DNA of 64,000 nt from Manis javanica (GCF_040802235.1 NC_133157.1:37538501-37602500); one strand, 5' to 3'; positions 11,360 through 25,203 are shown, counted from the stretch's first letter. Translations and numbers: made by a program. Notes: generated from the letters alone by a model not told the origin.

Positions 11360-11960
11360 AAAGTCATGATTTCTCTGCTAAACTGGTTCTCTCCCAGGGT
11401 TCCCTATCCTGTGACTGGCACCAGAGTTGGTCCAGTTATAGCAGTCAGAAACCTAGGAGTCCTCCTAGATCCACCTCTTGCTCGCTTCCCACCTCCAGCT
11501 ATCATCAAGCCTGTCCTATGTATCTTCTCAATAGATCTTGACTATCTTTATCTCTCCACTTCCACTGCCACCACTTGAGTCAGCTTCTGGCCTGGATCAT
11601 GAAATAGCCAAGTAACTGAAGTCTCTGCTTCCATTTCTTGTTATTTCCAATTTGTTCTCCACAGTGCACAATAACCTTTTACTTAAATTATGTCAATCCT
11701 TGCTTAACATCCCACAGTGACTTCTCATTGCTCTTAAAAGACAAAGCCCTCTGACATGACCCTCGAGCTGCTGCATGGCCCGTCCAGTTCTCAGTGCCTA
11801 ACATGCATCCTCTTCCTTCCTACCATGTAACATTGGAACATGCAGTTCCCTCTGCTTGGAGCACTTTTTCATCCAATTAACTAAAACTTTGCCTCCTACT
11901 ACAAAAACTCAAAGCAAGAAAAGGTCATTTCTTCTCCCCACATCCAGGCAGGTACATGAT
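11360..11960 (-). repeat. L2 LINE fragment, minus strand
   Basis: The plus strand shows the reverse-complement L2 order: 'cacagtgacttctcattgc', 'aaagccct', 'ctgctgcatggcccg' and 'gttccctctgcttggagcac'. It is diverged and has no usable coding frame. Confidence 0.7.
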
Positions 11961-12540
11961 CTTAGCAAGATAAATCTTAAGGGAATACTGCAAAAACATG
12001 GGGCTGATTAGAGATTATTCTTGATTGGGCAGAGTGGAGAGTTCAGTGTTGTGGTGGCAAGTATCAGAGGTGGCAATCATTGGGGCAGTTCCTGTAGCCT
12101 TGACTGTACCTGGCCTTCCTGGATTCCTGCCTTAGCCTGGTTGTCTAACTTCTCTAACAGTTGTGTGAGCCATCTGATACCTTGCAGGAGGTTATTCTTC
12201 TGCCTACCTTAAGCAGTCAATTTCATTTTTTATACCCAAGAATCCTGATGAGTACAGTGTGATTCCTTTATTAATGGCTGTCTCTTCTCCAGGAGAAGAA
12301 GTTCTGTGGCTATTTTGCCCATCATTGTATTTGAAGACCCTCATACAGTTGTCAAATATAATTAATACTCAATAAATGTTTTTTAGATGAGTAGATAGAT
12401 CCCTATGGCTATTTCAGAAGTTGCTTTGTGCCCATCATTTTGTGCTGTGATCCTGGTTTTGTCTTTAAGGACATGTGCCCTGCCTTATCCATCTTTGTAT
12501 TTTTGTCTTAAGACTGACATTCTGCCTGACTCTCAAGTGC
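11961..12540. other. Intergenic, nothing recognised
   Basis: No coding or repeat signal that I can name with confidence. Confidence 0.4.
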
Positions 12541-14170
12541 TCTAGGTGTGTGCCCAGAATATGGCCTATATTGGTGAATGTTCCACGTGCATCTGAAAAG
12601 AATGTGTTTTCTGCTGTTGTTGTGTGGTGTGTTTTATAAATACCAGTCAGATATAGTTGGTTGGTAATGTTATTTCATCTCCTCTGTACTTACTGATTTT
12701 CTTGCTACTTGTTCTATCAACTACTGACAAAGGTGTTCTGAAGTCTCCAGCTATAATTATATATTTATCTGTTTTTCCTTTCATGTCAATGAATCTTTCT
12801 TCATGTATTTGAAGCTCTGTTTTTAGGTACATACACATTTATCATTATCAAATGCCTCTCTTTGCCCAAGGTAAGATTTCTTGTTTCCAGTCTTAAGGGA
12901 AAGCATTGTTTCTCCATAAGGTATTTCTTGTTCTAAAATGTATGTACTTCTTCAGAAAATATTGGTGTTTTCATTTTACATCTTTTCCATCCTACTGCTT
13001 TTAATCTATTTGTGTCTTTATATGTACAGCATGTTACAGTGTATCTGGAACTCCAACTGTACATATTCGTGGTAGCCCCACATCACTGATACCCTGTGTA
13101 TTTCAGTATTTTTCTTTCTGTGCTATTCATTTAGGATAGTTTCTATTACTGTGTCTCAAGTTCACTGATCTTTTATTCTACAGTGTTTAAGATGTGGCTA
13201 ATCTCATTCACTGTATTTTTCATTTCAGAGTTTGTATTTTTATTTTCTCCAAGTTCCATGGAAATTTTTTATATCTTTCATTCCTCTCCTACGCATTCTT
13301 ATGGTTTCCTCTACCTTTACCTCCACCTCTACCTTTAATATATGGATCATATTTATAATAGATTTTTAAAACATCCTTATCTGCCAATTCCATTATCTCT
13401 GCCTCTTTTCACTCTATTTTTATTGATTAATTCCCTCTCCCCCTGCCCCCCACAGCACCCGCCCAGCTGTGGATCTTATTTGCCTGCTCCCCTGCATGCC
13501 TGCTAATCTTCCTTTAATGAGTCCTGGACATTGTGTTAGTTACTTTGTGGGAGGATGCATTTTGTTGTATGCTTTACATAGTATTAGACTATTTTTTTCC
13601 TGATGCATAGCTAAATTACATGGAATTATTTGGATTGTTCCAAGGTTTGCTTTAAAACTTTGCTGGAGGCGTCCAGAGTAGCCCTACTCCAAAGAGGGCA
13701 ATCCCCTTCTGAGGTCACTACGTGACGTCTTTTGAATCCTGAGACCTTTTCACTCTGGCTGGGAAGAATATGAACGCCTCCCACCCTGTATGCTGCTCAG
13801 TGTAAGGACTTCCTGGGCTTCTTTCCCTGGCCTCGGGTAGTTTTCTCTCACACATGCACAGATCATTTCTCAGGTGAAGATCTCAGAGGTCTCTCTATGG
13901 AAAAGTCTAGCTGTCTTGGCCTCCTCAGTCATCACTCTGTCTCCTCTGTTTGGGTTCTCTCTGCCTGTGCTAGGAATTTCTTCCAGGCAGAAAACGGGGG
14001 AATTGTAGGGCTCATGTCAATTATTTTCATTCTTTCAGGGACTCCAGTCCTACACTGCCTATTGTCCAATGTCTGAAAACCATCACTTCATATATTTTTT
14101 TCTGATTTTCTAATTATTTAAGGCAGAAAGGTAAATCCAGTCCCTATTACTTCATCATGACCAGAGGTGA
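12541..14170 (-). repeat. Old L1 fragments (ORF2 5' part and upstream), minus strand
   Basis: The minus-strand frame at 12647-12838 contains IIIAGDFRTPLSVVDRTSSK, a decayed match to the L1 endonuclease GDFNTPLS segment. Sequence at about 13500-13700 resembles the 5' part of older mammalian L1 families. Many indels are present. Internal boundaries were not resolved. Confidence 0.6.
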
Positions 14171-17100
14171 AATTAAATACATATTAACTTTGCCAATCTT
14201 AATCCCTCAACTCTCATGATACGCAAATGCGCAATTTTTGTGGTCTAGAATTTAATGGATAAGGAAATATATGGTTGCCATAGTTTGGAAGAACCAGTAT
14301 GGGAAATGTTTTCAATATAATATCTAAGATAACTTGATGACCACAGTACTGGGGAGATTATTTTAGCCTGAATGGAGTACTCTGTTTCCTGTCTACAACT
14401 GTGGGAGAAAAAGGATTAGTAATACTGAGCATCGTGTGAGGGTCCATTTAAATACAGAAAGATTCCTGAAGGATGGTAGGAGTGGAGGAAGAAGGCTCTG
14501 GAGTTGACTTCCTTTGTTTCTGGGAATGAAACAATGTTGCTATTACTAGATTTGCTAGAGGGATGATGAAGCAAAAGTATAGGAGATCCCACCAGTGGTC
14601 TTGGTTTCCAGTAAGACTGAGGGTTGGGAAAGAGAAGGAAGGAGAGAGTCAGGACCCCCTGTCCATTTCCTTTCCATTTTTCAATCAGATGAACTCCCTT
14701 CTTGCATTGAGAGCTAGCACCCAATACAAAAGATGCCAATATTAATTAAGCACAGGTAAGAAAAAGGGTCTCTAGTGTCCTCTGTTCTCTCTCATCAGCA
14801 ATTCTGGAGATACCTTACAGTGGCGACTACCAGGCTCCGGTTGATAACTACTGGGTTTGTAGCTTTTTATTATAATCACCCCATTTTAGTTTTAGAGCAT
14901 ATTTTAATTTGGTGACTGACTTATTTGGAGTTGTCAGAATCCATATAATTTAGTAGAATAACCTTAAGGATTTTGAAAAGTGTGTCTCAAAATAGAGCTT
15001 GAAAAAAAAAAGGAGGAATAGAATCTGTGTTGGTTTTCAAATCCACATGGAGCAAGGGAAATTTACAGCTTGGACTGTTTTCTGGACTCTTCTGATTTCC
15101 CTGCTGATTCTGCATTTTGGGAGGCAGGTTGTCATTGCAGTGTGTTGCCTGGTTGTTTGTTTTAAATGATCTGTTCAGAAAAAGATATTCTCTGTTAAGA
15201 AAACTTTGGGCTAAGTTCTTCTACCAAAACAGTTTACATCTCACACGAAAACATGAAATTTGACACGTCAGTAATATTTTAGGAAAACCAGCTACGATTG
15301 ATAATGAAGTGCCCTGAATACTTGAAAAGATATGAGAGCTGCAATTCATGAGAAAGCTGCTTATCTCCAGCTTTGTAATATTTTGAAACAGGGCCATCTA
15401 GTGGAATCTCCTAATTATGAAACCATGAGTGCATCCTCTTAGACCTTACCTTTGGGTTTTTTAAATATTCTTTTTAACAAAATTACTAATTCAAAAAGAT
15501 AAATGCACTCCTATGTTTATTACGGCCTTATTTGCAGTACCCATGGCATGGAAGCAGCCTAAATGTTCATCAACATGAAATATGCTTTCATCATTTTATA
15601 CCAATGAGATTTGGGGATTGTTTGTTCATTACCCTGATTACCACAGGAGAAAATAAACAATGGGAAGAAAGTAAACTGGATGATGTAGAAGAAAGACAAT
15701 TAGGTTCGAATTTCCTTCAGAGACACTTGTGAGCATTCTGACTCTTCTGTCGGGGTTTCAGAGTAAGCACATGGTTGGTAAATTCTGAAAATATCCAGCA
15801 GAACATTTGGAAGTAGAACAAAAGTGTGATTTCTGACAAGGTTGAACTTACGGGGCCAGCAAGGCAGGCTGTGGATGGAGATGATCAAGCTTGGATGGAG
15901 ATGCCCCCACACCTTGAGACCTGGTAAATAAACATGGTGTGAAGTGTCTACAATTTGGGAACTTTGGAAACAGGGCTTGCCAGCTTTAGCCACTAGACAT
16001 TTACTAATGTTACTGTATGTTGTTTCATGCTAATTACCCTTCTCAAGGAGCTCTCCTCCTAGATGTCCTGCAAGACATGGTGTGTGCCTGTTTCCTTGTA
16101 ACAGGAATTCTAGTTACATTCAGGCTAGGCAGAGTGGGGTATTAGCAAAATTGTTCGTCTAACCACTTATGGAAGTGATACTTAGTACAGATTTAACACA
16201 CAAGGAGAACTTTACATCGGCAAAAGAAATAGAAAGCATTGGGCCACAGAGGTCCAAGTTTTGCAGAGGAAGGTGGCACTTGAGCTAAACTGTTGATTGG
16301 CAGAGAAAAAGGAGGCAAGCATGACTAGTGGTGGAAGGCAGGGAGAGGTGGGTGAATAAGGTGATATTATTGAGAGGTAGAAGGGTGATTGGTCTTACAA
16401 TGCAGGATTGAGGTAGAGAAGGAGGGTGACAGCAGCATAGATAAGATTAAGGCACATTACAAAGAGCCTTGAAAACCATCAATAGGATTGGATTTGAACC
16501 TACAGGCCAGAGCTCCCTTGCCAATGAAATACAATCAATAGCCATTTGGATTTAGGCAATCCATTGTTCTGATACCTACCATCATTTATTTTCCCCCCAT
16601 GGCACACTCATGGGCATTTCAAGCTGGGGGTCTGACTGAACACCCTGCTCCCAAATCTAAACATTCAGAGATAATGACAAGTACTAGCCTGTGCTCCTTT
16701 CTTGAGGACCCTCTCTCTTTGTCTTCCTGATTACATTGTCTCATCCTTCTAGATCTAGTTCTGTCGCCTTCTGTACAGCAAAGCCTCCCCTGAAGCCTTA
16801 TCCAGGCAGCTCACTTCACCCAGATCACTCTTTCCTTGTGCAGCTGGTAGAGGTGCAGCGGGTATAGGCCTCTACTGTCTCCTGCTTATTGCAAGGATTT
16901 ATGATTTATCTGGTTCCCACATTAAACTGCAGATTTCTCATTTAATCCTTTAAACCTGATACTGAGGGTGAATCCTGCCATCTGTTAGCTACTCAAGATT
17001 AGTAAGTGGTAAGTGCACAGGTGGATGGATGAATGAAAAGTAGATTGGTTTATTTTCCCAGGGCCAGAGGCTTCATTCACACATCTACCATAGCAATTAT

Positions 17101-18414
17101 TTGTCTATATAGGCACTTATTTGTCTATATATGTTTCCCTTTATCAGATCATAGGTTCCTTGAGTCGTTCATAAATTCATTTTCAGTATATTTCAGTGTC
17201 TGGCATATATAAAACACTAAATAAAATGCTTACTGAATGAATGGATGCACGGATGCTTCCTATTATAAGCACTCACACATTATCAAGATTTGGTGGTATG
17301 AGATCTTGGAAAGCATTTGATAAATGAAAATTATGATTATAAATAAATAGTTGCTAGAAGGGTGCTTACAGATTCACACGTAGTAAGAACCAAACAAGAT
17401 GCAAACTTGAAAGTAGAGCATATTTGTAATATTTAAATGATATATTGTTTGAAGGAAACAAGTTACATAAAACTTAGCACTTGGCCACATGAATGTTTTG
17501 GGTTTGGATAATTGAAACCCTTTCTTTCTGCATGAAATAAACTAAATTGAGCCCATTGTAATTATTCCCTTGCTTCTCTGAGTAGTTCTTATGAGTAAAT
17601 GGGCCAATAAAAAGTAGCCACTGTTTCTGCTGTAGTGTAGTGGTCTTGGGGGAGATGGACAGTGAGGAGCTGATCTCTGGATAGAAGGAGGTGTGCTGAG
17701 CCCCAGCATGGCACAGGCTGTTGAAGGGTACATTCCACTTGTTCTGATGGTACCTTGTGACCCAATGTGGCCTTGTGGTTTCTACCTTCCACCCAGAGGA
17801 GCCACTGATCTTACATTAATACCCACAACCATACCCAACTCCAGTGGGAAACGTCTAGGCAGGCTGTTTCTTTTTGTTCTTGATCCACTAAAACAAATAA
17901 ACAGAACTTTCTCCTCTCTTTTTAAGGGGAGGGTGCTGAAAGTACTCTTTTGATTATGAGAAGCTTGGGAGGAAATGAAATAGACCATTTCCTTTGACCC
18001 TAATTTCTCTGAACAACTCAGTCAACAAAAACAGACTCCAAAGGTTGTGTGAGCATAAATAAGATACACACATGAAAGTACTTTATAAACTGGAAAATCC
18101 TATGCCAATAATAGGTACTATAAGTAAGGTTTATCTACAATATGCACATTGTTTTCACTGAGTAAATGCTGGTATTATCAGTGTGTGAAATGTTGTTTCT
18201 CGAAAGATACAGATGAAAAGTTCAAGCAACACTCAATGAATTGAGCAAGCACTGGTATAATTCTGGCTAAAATTAATAGTATGGGAAGGGTTTTATCCCA
18301 TTTTTCTGTCTTGATTGTCCATTTCATTGGGCCCAGCCTAGACATACTATTCCTTAATTTAAATTTGCCAGGTAAATGAATCAATGATAGTGTTGTGGTG
18401 TTATCTGAAGAAAG
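14171..18414. other. Intergenic with scattered old repeats
   Basis: No exon or conserved frame was found. The stretch includes a short plus-strand L1 ORF2-tail scrap at about 15490-15575 (AAAAAGATAAATGCACTCCT, then ATGGAAGCAGCCTAAATG). L2-like sequence lies at about 16230-16520, and a weak MIR/L2-like end near 17150-17260. The remainder is unassigned. Confidence 0.5.
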
Positions 18415-18418
18415 TAGA

Positions 18419-18598
<180 letters not shown>

Positions 18599-19096
18599 AT
18601 GAACAAGGAAGTGGGGAGAATAACAATAACTCTTTCAGATGATGACTACTGCTTCCTCATGTGCATGAAATATGTAAGTACAGAAAAGGAAAATAAGCCA
18701 TTCATATGTTCCCATCACTCATAACAATTCAGACACCAATGAATACACCACAGCAGGTGTGTGTAGATCAAGATAATTTATGAGTGACAAAGAAATAAAA
18801 TATTACTTCAAAAACAAACAGCCATATATTCTTAATGATGAAGGGTTTTAATTTTGATCAAAAAGTTTTTAAAAAATACTTTTCCTTTTTACTACTAAAA
18901 AGGACTTTCAGACTCTTACATCAGATGTACTAGGTAAAAAGTGAAGGCAAAGTTTACCAATTACTATGTAAATTTGTGTTATTATTAGGTGGGATGATTC
19001 ATATTCCACCTCCCTCCCTCCAAAAGCCATCTTTTTCATCCAAGAAAACCAATCCAGATTAAGGGAAAAAAGACAAAATGGGTTGTTCATGGGGAA

Positions 19097-19142
19097 AGAA
19101 AGAAAGAGAGGGAGGTGGAGAGGGAGGGAGGGAGGGAGGAGA
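19097..19142. repeat. Purine-rich (GAAA/GGGA)n tract
   Basis: Low-complexity GA-rich run shifting from GAAA to GGGA units. Confidence 0.85.
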
Positions 19143-19211
19143 GGAAAACGGTCCTGGTGGACTTCAGAAAACTTTGGGCTTAAACAGTTTTGTGAGATAA
19201 ATCATTTAGGA

Positions 19212-19337
19212 AATGTAATTTACTAGGTTGAGATTAAGGAATGAACTCTTCTATTTCAGAATACTAGGTCTTAACAAAAAGTTGTCACCCTAGTCCCCAA
19301 AAGGCAGTGTGGCTCTTCTCATGGCGACACGCTCACT
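19212..19337 (+). repeat. Inverted-duplication arm 1
   Basis: About 125 bp that reappear reverse-complemented at 20279-20411, with roughly 10% difference and a small indel. Shared landmarks are AATTTACTAGGTTGA, TTAAGGAATGAACTCTT, TTCAGAATACTAG, CTTAACAAAAAGTT and GGCAGTGTGGCT. It lies about 120 bp before the 3' end of a truncated L1. Confidence 0.9.
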
Positions 19338-19467
19338 GTTTTTCCTTAGTTTATTCCTTGTTGGTCATTAATAACTTCATAGAAAAGACATATGATGTTT
19401 ACAACAGTGTTTTCCAAATTTAAACGGCGTAATACCAGCAGAATATTAAATTGTTTTTTCCATTTTT

Positions 19468-20536
19468 TAAATTAAGGTGTCACTGATATACAATCTTTTG
19501 AAGGTTTCACATAAGCAACATTGTTGTTACTACATTCACCCTCATTGTCAAGTCCCCCCAACACACCCCACTGTAGTCACTGTCCATCAGCATAGCAATG
19601 CTATAGAGTCACTACTTGTCTTCTCTGTGCTACACTGCCTTCCCTGTGACCCTCCCTACATTATGTGTGCTAATCATAATGCCCCTTGATACCTCCCTTC
19701 CCACCCACTCTTCCCTTTGGTAACCACTAGTCCCTTCTTGGAGTCCATGAGTCTGCTGCTGTTTTGTTCCTTCAGTTTTGCTTCATTGTCATACTTCACA
19801 AATAAGTGAAATCATTGGGTACTTGTCTTTCTCCCCCTGGCTTATTTCACTGAGCATAATACCCTCTAGCTCCATCCATGTTGTTGCAAATGGTAGGATT
19901 TGTTTTCTTCTTATGGCTGAACAATATTCCATCGTGTATATGTACCACATCTTCTTTATCCATTCATCTACTGATGGGCACTTAGGTTGCTTCTGTATCT
20001 TGGCTATTTTAAATAGTGCTGCAATAAACATCGGGGTGCATCTGTCTTTTTGAATCTGAGAAGTTGTTTTCTTTGGGTAAATTCCAAGGAGTGGGATTCC
20101 CGGGTCAAATGGTATTTCTATTTTTAGTTTTTTGAGGAACCTCCATATTGCTTCCACAATTGTTGAACTCATGTTACATTCCCACCAGCAGTGTAGGAGG
20201 GTTCCCCTTTCTCTGCATCCTTGCCAGCATTTGTTGTTCCTTGTCTTTTCGATGCTGGCCATCCTAACTGGTGTGAGTGAGCATGTCATCATGAGAACAG
20301 CCACACTGCCTTTGGATACTAGGGTAACAACTAACTTTTTGTTAAGATCTAGTATTCTGAAATGTAAGAGTTCATTCCTTAATTTCAACCTAGTAAATTA
20401 TACATCCTAACATTGTGGTTTTAATTTGCATTTCCCTGATGATTAATGATGTGGAACATCTTTTCATGTGCCTGTTGGCCATCTGAATTTCTTCTTTGGA
20501 GAAGTGTCTGTTCAGATCCTCTACCCATTTTTTAAT
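19468..20536 (-). mobile_element. 5'-truncated L1 (copy B) carrying an internal insert
   Basis: A minus-strand L1 3' portion with the type 2 3'UTR (plus-strand ATTAAGGTGTCACTGATATAC), shared with copy D at 45520. The ORF2 C-terminus is readable from about 20270 down to 19799 (for example [16 protein letters not shown]). Between 20279 and 20411 the L1 is interrupted by the reverse complement of 19212-19337, after which L1 sequence resumes. CCATTTTTTAA occurs at both ends (19460-19470 and 20525-20535). This could be a target duplication or simply the L1's own sequence. Confidence 0.85.
20279..20411 (-). repeat. Inverted-duplication arm 2, inside L1 copy B
   Basis: Reverse complement of 19212-19337, placed exactly between the L1 phrases ACTGGTGTGAG and CATTGTGGTTTTAATTTGC, which are contiguous apart from about 10 bp in the other L1 copies. 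It accounts for the non-L1 part of the reading frame that seems to extend ORF2 to 20388. Confidence 0.9.
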
Positions 20537-22860
20537 GTAATAACCCCTTTTAAAGAAGGAAAAACAAATTCTTGCATACTCCTAGAATGAAATAATTTTC
20601 ATGGTAATTTTACTTAAATATTCATAAACAAATTACATAAAACTCATAGTCCATGTTCTGTTTCAACTATAAAACCAAAATTAATTTACAGATCAAGTGC
20701 AAATAAAAATATAACACTAAATTCAAATTACAGCTATGTTTCCATACAACAAAAATGATGTTGGGTTGAGTATTAGAAGGATGCATTTTGGGGTTTTCTG
20801 CTTCACTGTATACTGCCTTGGTTTTGAACATGCCTGGAACATATTTTGAGTCACTGAACATTGTTTTTATTTTTCCTTTTAAACAGTGACATTAATTTTA
20901 ACCAGTTCATTGTGTTTGTTGGGCTGATCTGCTTAACAGCACCCTCCAAACTGCGACAGTACCAAATATTCTAATCATAGGAAGGCATAATGAGATTTTT
21001 TTTCACTTTGCCCATTTACCTCACTTACTGAATGAATTGTTGCTAATCAATATATACAAAGACGGAATCTCTTGCTGTGAGGTTCTGTGTGCTTTCAGGT
21101 GGCTCCATTTACCACCTCCCGACCTCTAAGTGACTTCCCTACCTGTGAGGCCTATATTCATATAGTACACCGTAGTATCACACAGCTGCCACACGCCTCT
21201 CATGCAATTGTAAACACACATTTGTATTTGGGTATTTGTTTATAAGTGTTACCCAAATGATCAAGATAACACTCACACTAAAAATTTTTTATTATTGTTG
21301 AAATGAAAGCACAAAATGTGGAAATTCTTGTGGAGAACTCGAAGATGCCTTCTGTGTTTTGAAAGTCAGTGATTTTTAAACACTCTTTGTAGAGTATCTC
21401 TGATTGGCATCACTTGCCACTGACAGGGATGCAACTAGAAGTAAAAACTTGAGCAAATGGACACTACTGAAAGCTTAAGAAGTCAGACTGAATTCTGCTC
21501 TACAAATCTTAGAAGGATATTAAGACAGCTGTAGTCACGCTAACTGTGCTCCACAGATGTAAACTACAATATTCAACTAAGAGTTCATCTCAAAACTCCA
21601 TCTCTGGCATACAGTGTGTAACCTTCAGCCTCTGCAAGTAATGAACTTCACCATGAAGCTGCTGATTATTAGTTTCTATTTACATCTAAAATGCTGATTT
21701 AAAAAAAATTCAAAGTAGCCATTTGTGGGAGAATGCTTCCACTTTAGGATCTTCACCAATTTTTCTGATCAGCATAAGCAAGTATCCTTTTCCCTTCTGG
21801 CTCTTTGGAAATAATGATGCCTTGTATGGTAGGGTGACACAATTTTTTTTTTTTAAGCAAAAGAAGATGATGAAAGAATCTCACTAGGAGACAGAGGAAC
21901 TTACACAGAAATTAAATATTTTTCAGTTATTGTTTTAAGCAGTGCTTAAAAAGAAGATAGCACTACAGCTTTTAAATTCTGTCTGTAAGAAAGAAAGGGA
22001 ACTTTGATGTAGAACTATCATCTCAGTTTCTTGTTGCGGATTCCGCCTGATGAGTGGGGTCCTGCACTCAGTTCAGCTATCTGTCCCCCATCACCTGAAA
22101 TCAATGGCCTCAATTCCATGCCTGTCCAACTAGTACATTATTTTGGGGGTCAAACCAAGCTGGATTTTAAAAACAGCTGGAAATGTAGATTCTGACTAGA
22201 CAGATCCTAGATTGAAGAAATACATTTGCTGACAGAATACACCCTGGCACCTTATCTCTTGGCGCCTTCTCTTCCCTGCCCACTATGCCTTAGTTGCTTC
22301 CCAGTTTTAATGAGATCTTATAGAAAACCCAATTTAAGAAGACAATATTTAACTTCTCAGCGAGCTGGAGTGCCCTCTTGTGGGAGTATCTAGTAGTCAT
22401 CCAGGCACCCCCAATCATCTGGATTTGTGAGGCCACATTTCCCAGGTGTGCTAAGCTGAACATGTTCCCCTGTTGTGCTTCCTATTTATGGAACAAACTC
22501 TCATGGGTATTACAGCCATAGGTAAATGCGAAGGGGTAGAAATATGATAGCCAGTAGCCACTGGTATAAGAATATATTTTCCAAAACAATATTGATTTAA
22601 TTTCTTTTTCTTTTAAAATGTGGTGGTGGTAGGAGGTGGGAGTGTGTAATAATTTTCCAGAATAATCAGAATGAAGGCCCCAAATCAAGGACTTACATTC
22701 ACTTGAGTATCAGTTGTTTGGATCTCATCATAACAGAGTTGAGAGCTCTAGCCTAAGTAAGATGTAGAAATTTGGTCCAAAATATTGCTGAAATAAGACA
22801 GAATGAGGATTAATAATAGTAATACAACAAAAACACAGTTTGCTTACTACTTCAAGGCAT
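20537..22860. other. Intergenic, nothing recognised
   Basis: AT-rich single-copy-looking sequence. No conserved frame, RNA gene or named repeat was identified. Confidence 0.5.
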
Positions 22861-22864
22861 AAAT

Positions 22865-23215
22865 CTTTAAAAACTACTTGGAAGAATTTCAAACATACAT
22901 GAAATAGTGTGTGAGAGAAGTGTAATTAACCCCCATTTACTATGGGACAGCTTCAACAATTACCAACTCATTACTAATCTCATTGCTTCCATACCCCTTT
23001 CCTCCCTCTCCAGTTATTTAGCAGTAAACTCCAGGTATCATAACCTCTCATTAATAAATATTTCAGAAGGTATCTCTAAAAGATAAGAACTCCCTTTAAA
23101 AAACATAACCACATTATCACATATAAAAATTAACAATAATTCCTTAATATCATAAAAGATCATGGTAATGTTCAAATTTCCCTCATTGTCTTTTCTTTTA
23201 AGACCTAATTTTTTT
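22865..23215 (-). repeat. Ancient L1 fragment, first segment
   Basis: The order of phrases (CTCTAAAAGATAAGAACTC, AACATAACCACATTATCAC, AATTCCTTAATATCAT, GTTCAAATTTCCC) matches the long untranslated part of old mammalian L1 families as I know them. Sequence that would follow it appears again beyond the young L1, at about 26130, so I read them as one element split by later insertions. Confidence 0.55.
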
Positions 23216-23348
23216 AGAGCTGTTTTAGGTTTACAATAAAAATTGAGAGGAAGGTATAGAGATTTCCCATATACACCCTGCCTCCAAACCTGCACAGCAG
23301 CCTCCCCCACTATCAACATCACTCACCAGAATGGTATGTGCATGTGTA

Positions 23349-23440
23349 TATATATATATATATTAAAATTCTATATATAATATAGAATTTTTATATATTA
23401 TATATAAAAATATATATACATAAAAAATATATATATTTGA
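23349..23440. repeat. AT-rich palindromic low-complexity tract
   Basis: Alternating TA/AT runs with an imperfect hairpin-forming pattern, just outside the poly(A) end of L1 copy C. It probably formed the favourable AT-rich insertion target. Confidence 0.8.
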
Positions 23441-23458
23441 AATATTTTTCTACTTTAA

Positions 23459-25203
23459 TTTTTTTTGGTATCATTAATCTACAATTACATGAGGAACATT
23501 ATGTTTACTAGACTACCCCACCACCAAGTCCCTCCCACATGCCCCATTACAGTCACTGTCCATCAGCATAGTAAGATGCTGTAGAGTCACTACTTGTCTT
23601 CTTGGTGTTGTACAGCCATCCCTGTACCCCCCACATTATACATGCTAATCGTAATGCCCCCTTTCTCCCCCCCCCTTATCCCTCCCTTCCCACCCATCCT
23701 CCCCAGTCCCTTTTCCTTTGGTAGCTGTTAGTCCATTCTTGGGTTCTGTGAGTCTGCTGATGTTTTTCTCCTCCAGTTTTTTTCTTTGTTCTTATACTCC
23801 ACAGATGAGTGAAATCATTTGATACTTGTCTTTCTCCACCTGGCTTATTTCACTGAGCATAATACCCTCTAGCTCCAGCCATGTTGTTGCAAATGGTAGG
23901 ATTTGTTTTCTTTGTATGGCTGAATAATATTCCATTGTGTATATGTACCACATCTTCTTTATCCATTCATCTACTGATGGACACTTAGGTTGCTTCCATA
24001 TCTTGGCTATTGTAAATAGTGCTGTGATAAACATAGGGGTGCATATGTATTTTTCAAACTGGGCTGCTGTATTCTTAGGGTAAATTCCTAGGAGTGGAAT
24101 TCCTGGGTTAAATAGTATTTCTATTTTGAGCTTTTTGAGGAACCTCCATACTGCTTTCCACAATGATTGAACTAATCTACATTCCCACCAGCAATGTAGG
24201 AGGGTTCCCCTTTCTCCACAACCTCGCCAACATTTGTTGTTGTTTGTCTTTTCTATGGTGGCTATCCTTACTGATGTGAGGTGATATCTCATTGTGGTTT
24301 TAATCTGCATTTCTCTGCTGGCTAGCGAAGTGGAGCATCTTTTCATGTGTCTGTCGGCCATCTGAATTTCTTCTTTGGAGAAGTGTCTGTTCAGCTCCTC
24401 TGCCCATTTTTTAATTGGGGTATTTGCTTTTTGTTTGTTGAGGTGGGTGAGCTCTTTATATATTTTGGATGTTAACCTTTTATCAGATCTGTCATTTATG
24501 AATATATTCTCCCATATAGGATGGCTTTTTGTTCTATTCATGGTGTCCTTTGCTGTACAGAAGCTTTTCAGCTTGATATAGTCCCACTTGTTCATTTTTG
24601 CTTTTGTTTCCCTTGCCTGGAGAGATATGTTCATAAAGAAGTAGCTCATGTTTATGTCCAAGAGATTTTTGCCTATGTTTTTTTCTAAGAGTTTTATGGT
24701 TTCATGACTTACATTCAGGTCTTTGATCCATTTCGAGTTTACTTTTGGGTATGGGGTTAGACAATGATCCAGTTTCATTCTCTTACATGTAGCTGTCCAC
24801 TTTTGCCAACACCAACTGTTGAAGAGGCCGTCATTTCCCCCATTGTATGTCCATGGCCCCTTTATCATATATTAATTGACCATATATGTTTGGGTTAATG
24901 TCTGGAGTCTCTATTCTGTTCCACTGGTCTGTGGGTCTGTTCTTGCACCAGTACCAAATTGTCTTAATTACAGTGGCTTTGTAGTAGAGCTTGAAGTTGG
25001 GAAGTGAGATCCTCCCTGCTTTATTCTTCCTTCTCAGAATTGCTTTGGCTATTCAGGGTCTTTTGTGGTTCCATATAAAATTTAAAACTATTTGTTCCAG
25101 TTTGTTGAAGAATGTTGTTGGTATTTTGATAGGGATTGCATTGAATCTGTAAATTGCTTTAGGCAGGATGGACATTTTGACAATATTAATTCTTCCTAGC
25201 TAT
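23459..25203 (-). mobile_element. 5'-truncated L1 (copy C)
   Basis: Minus-strand L1 of about 1.74 kb with a poly(A) end at 23459-23466, a type 1 3'UTR and an uninterrupted ORF2 C-terminal frame (24868-23792, 358 codons) ending in SLICGV. The frame includes the zinc-knuckle-like [18 protein letters not shown] region and [16 protein letters not shown]. It lacks the endonuclease and catalytic RT core. L1 identity stops near 25203 inside a (TA)n run. The long clean frame indicates it is among the younger copies here. Confidence 0.9.

Noticed and set aside
19460-20535. CCATTTTTTAA as a secure target-site duplication for L1 copy B
   Set aside because: The right-hand copy coincides with the L1's own sequence (CCCATTTTTTAAT), so it cannot be told from chance.
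23792-24868. 358-codon frame as a host gene
   Set aside because: It is the C-terminal part of L1 ORF2 within a truncated L1 and has no promoter or intact start.
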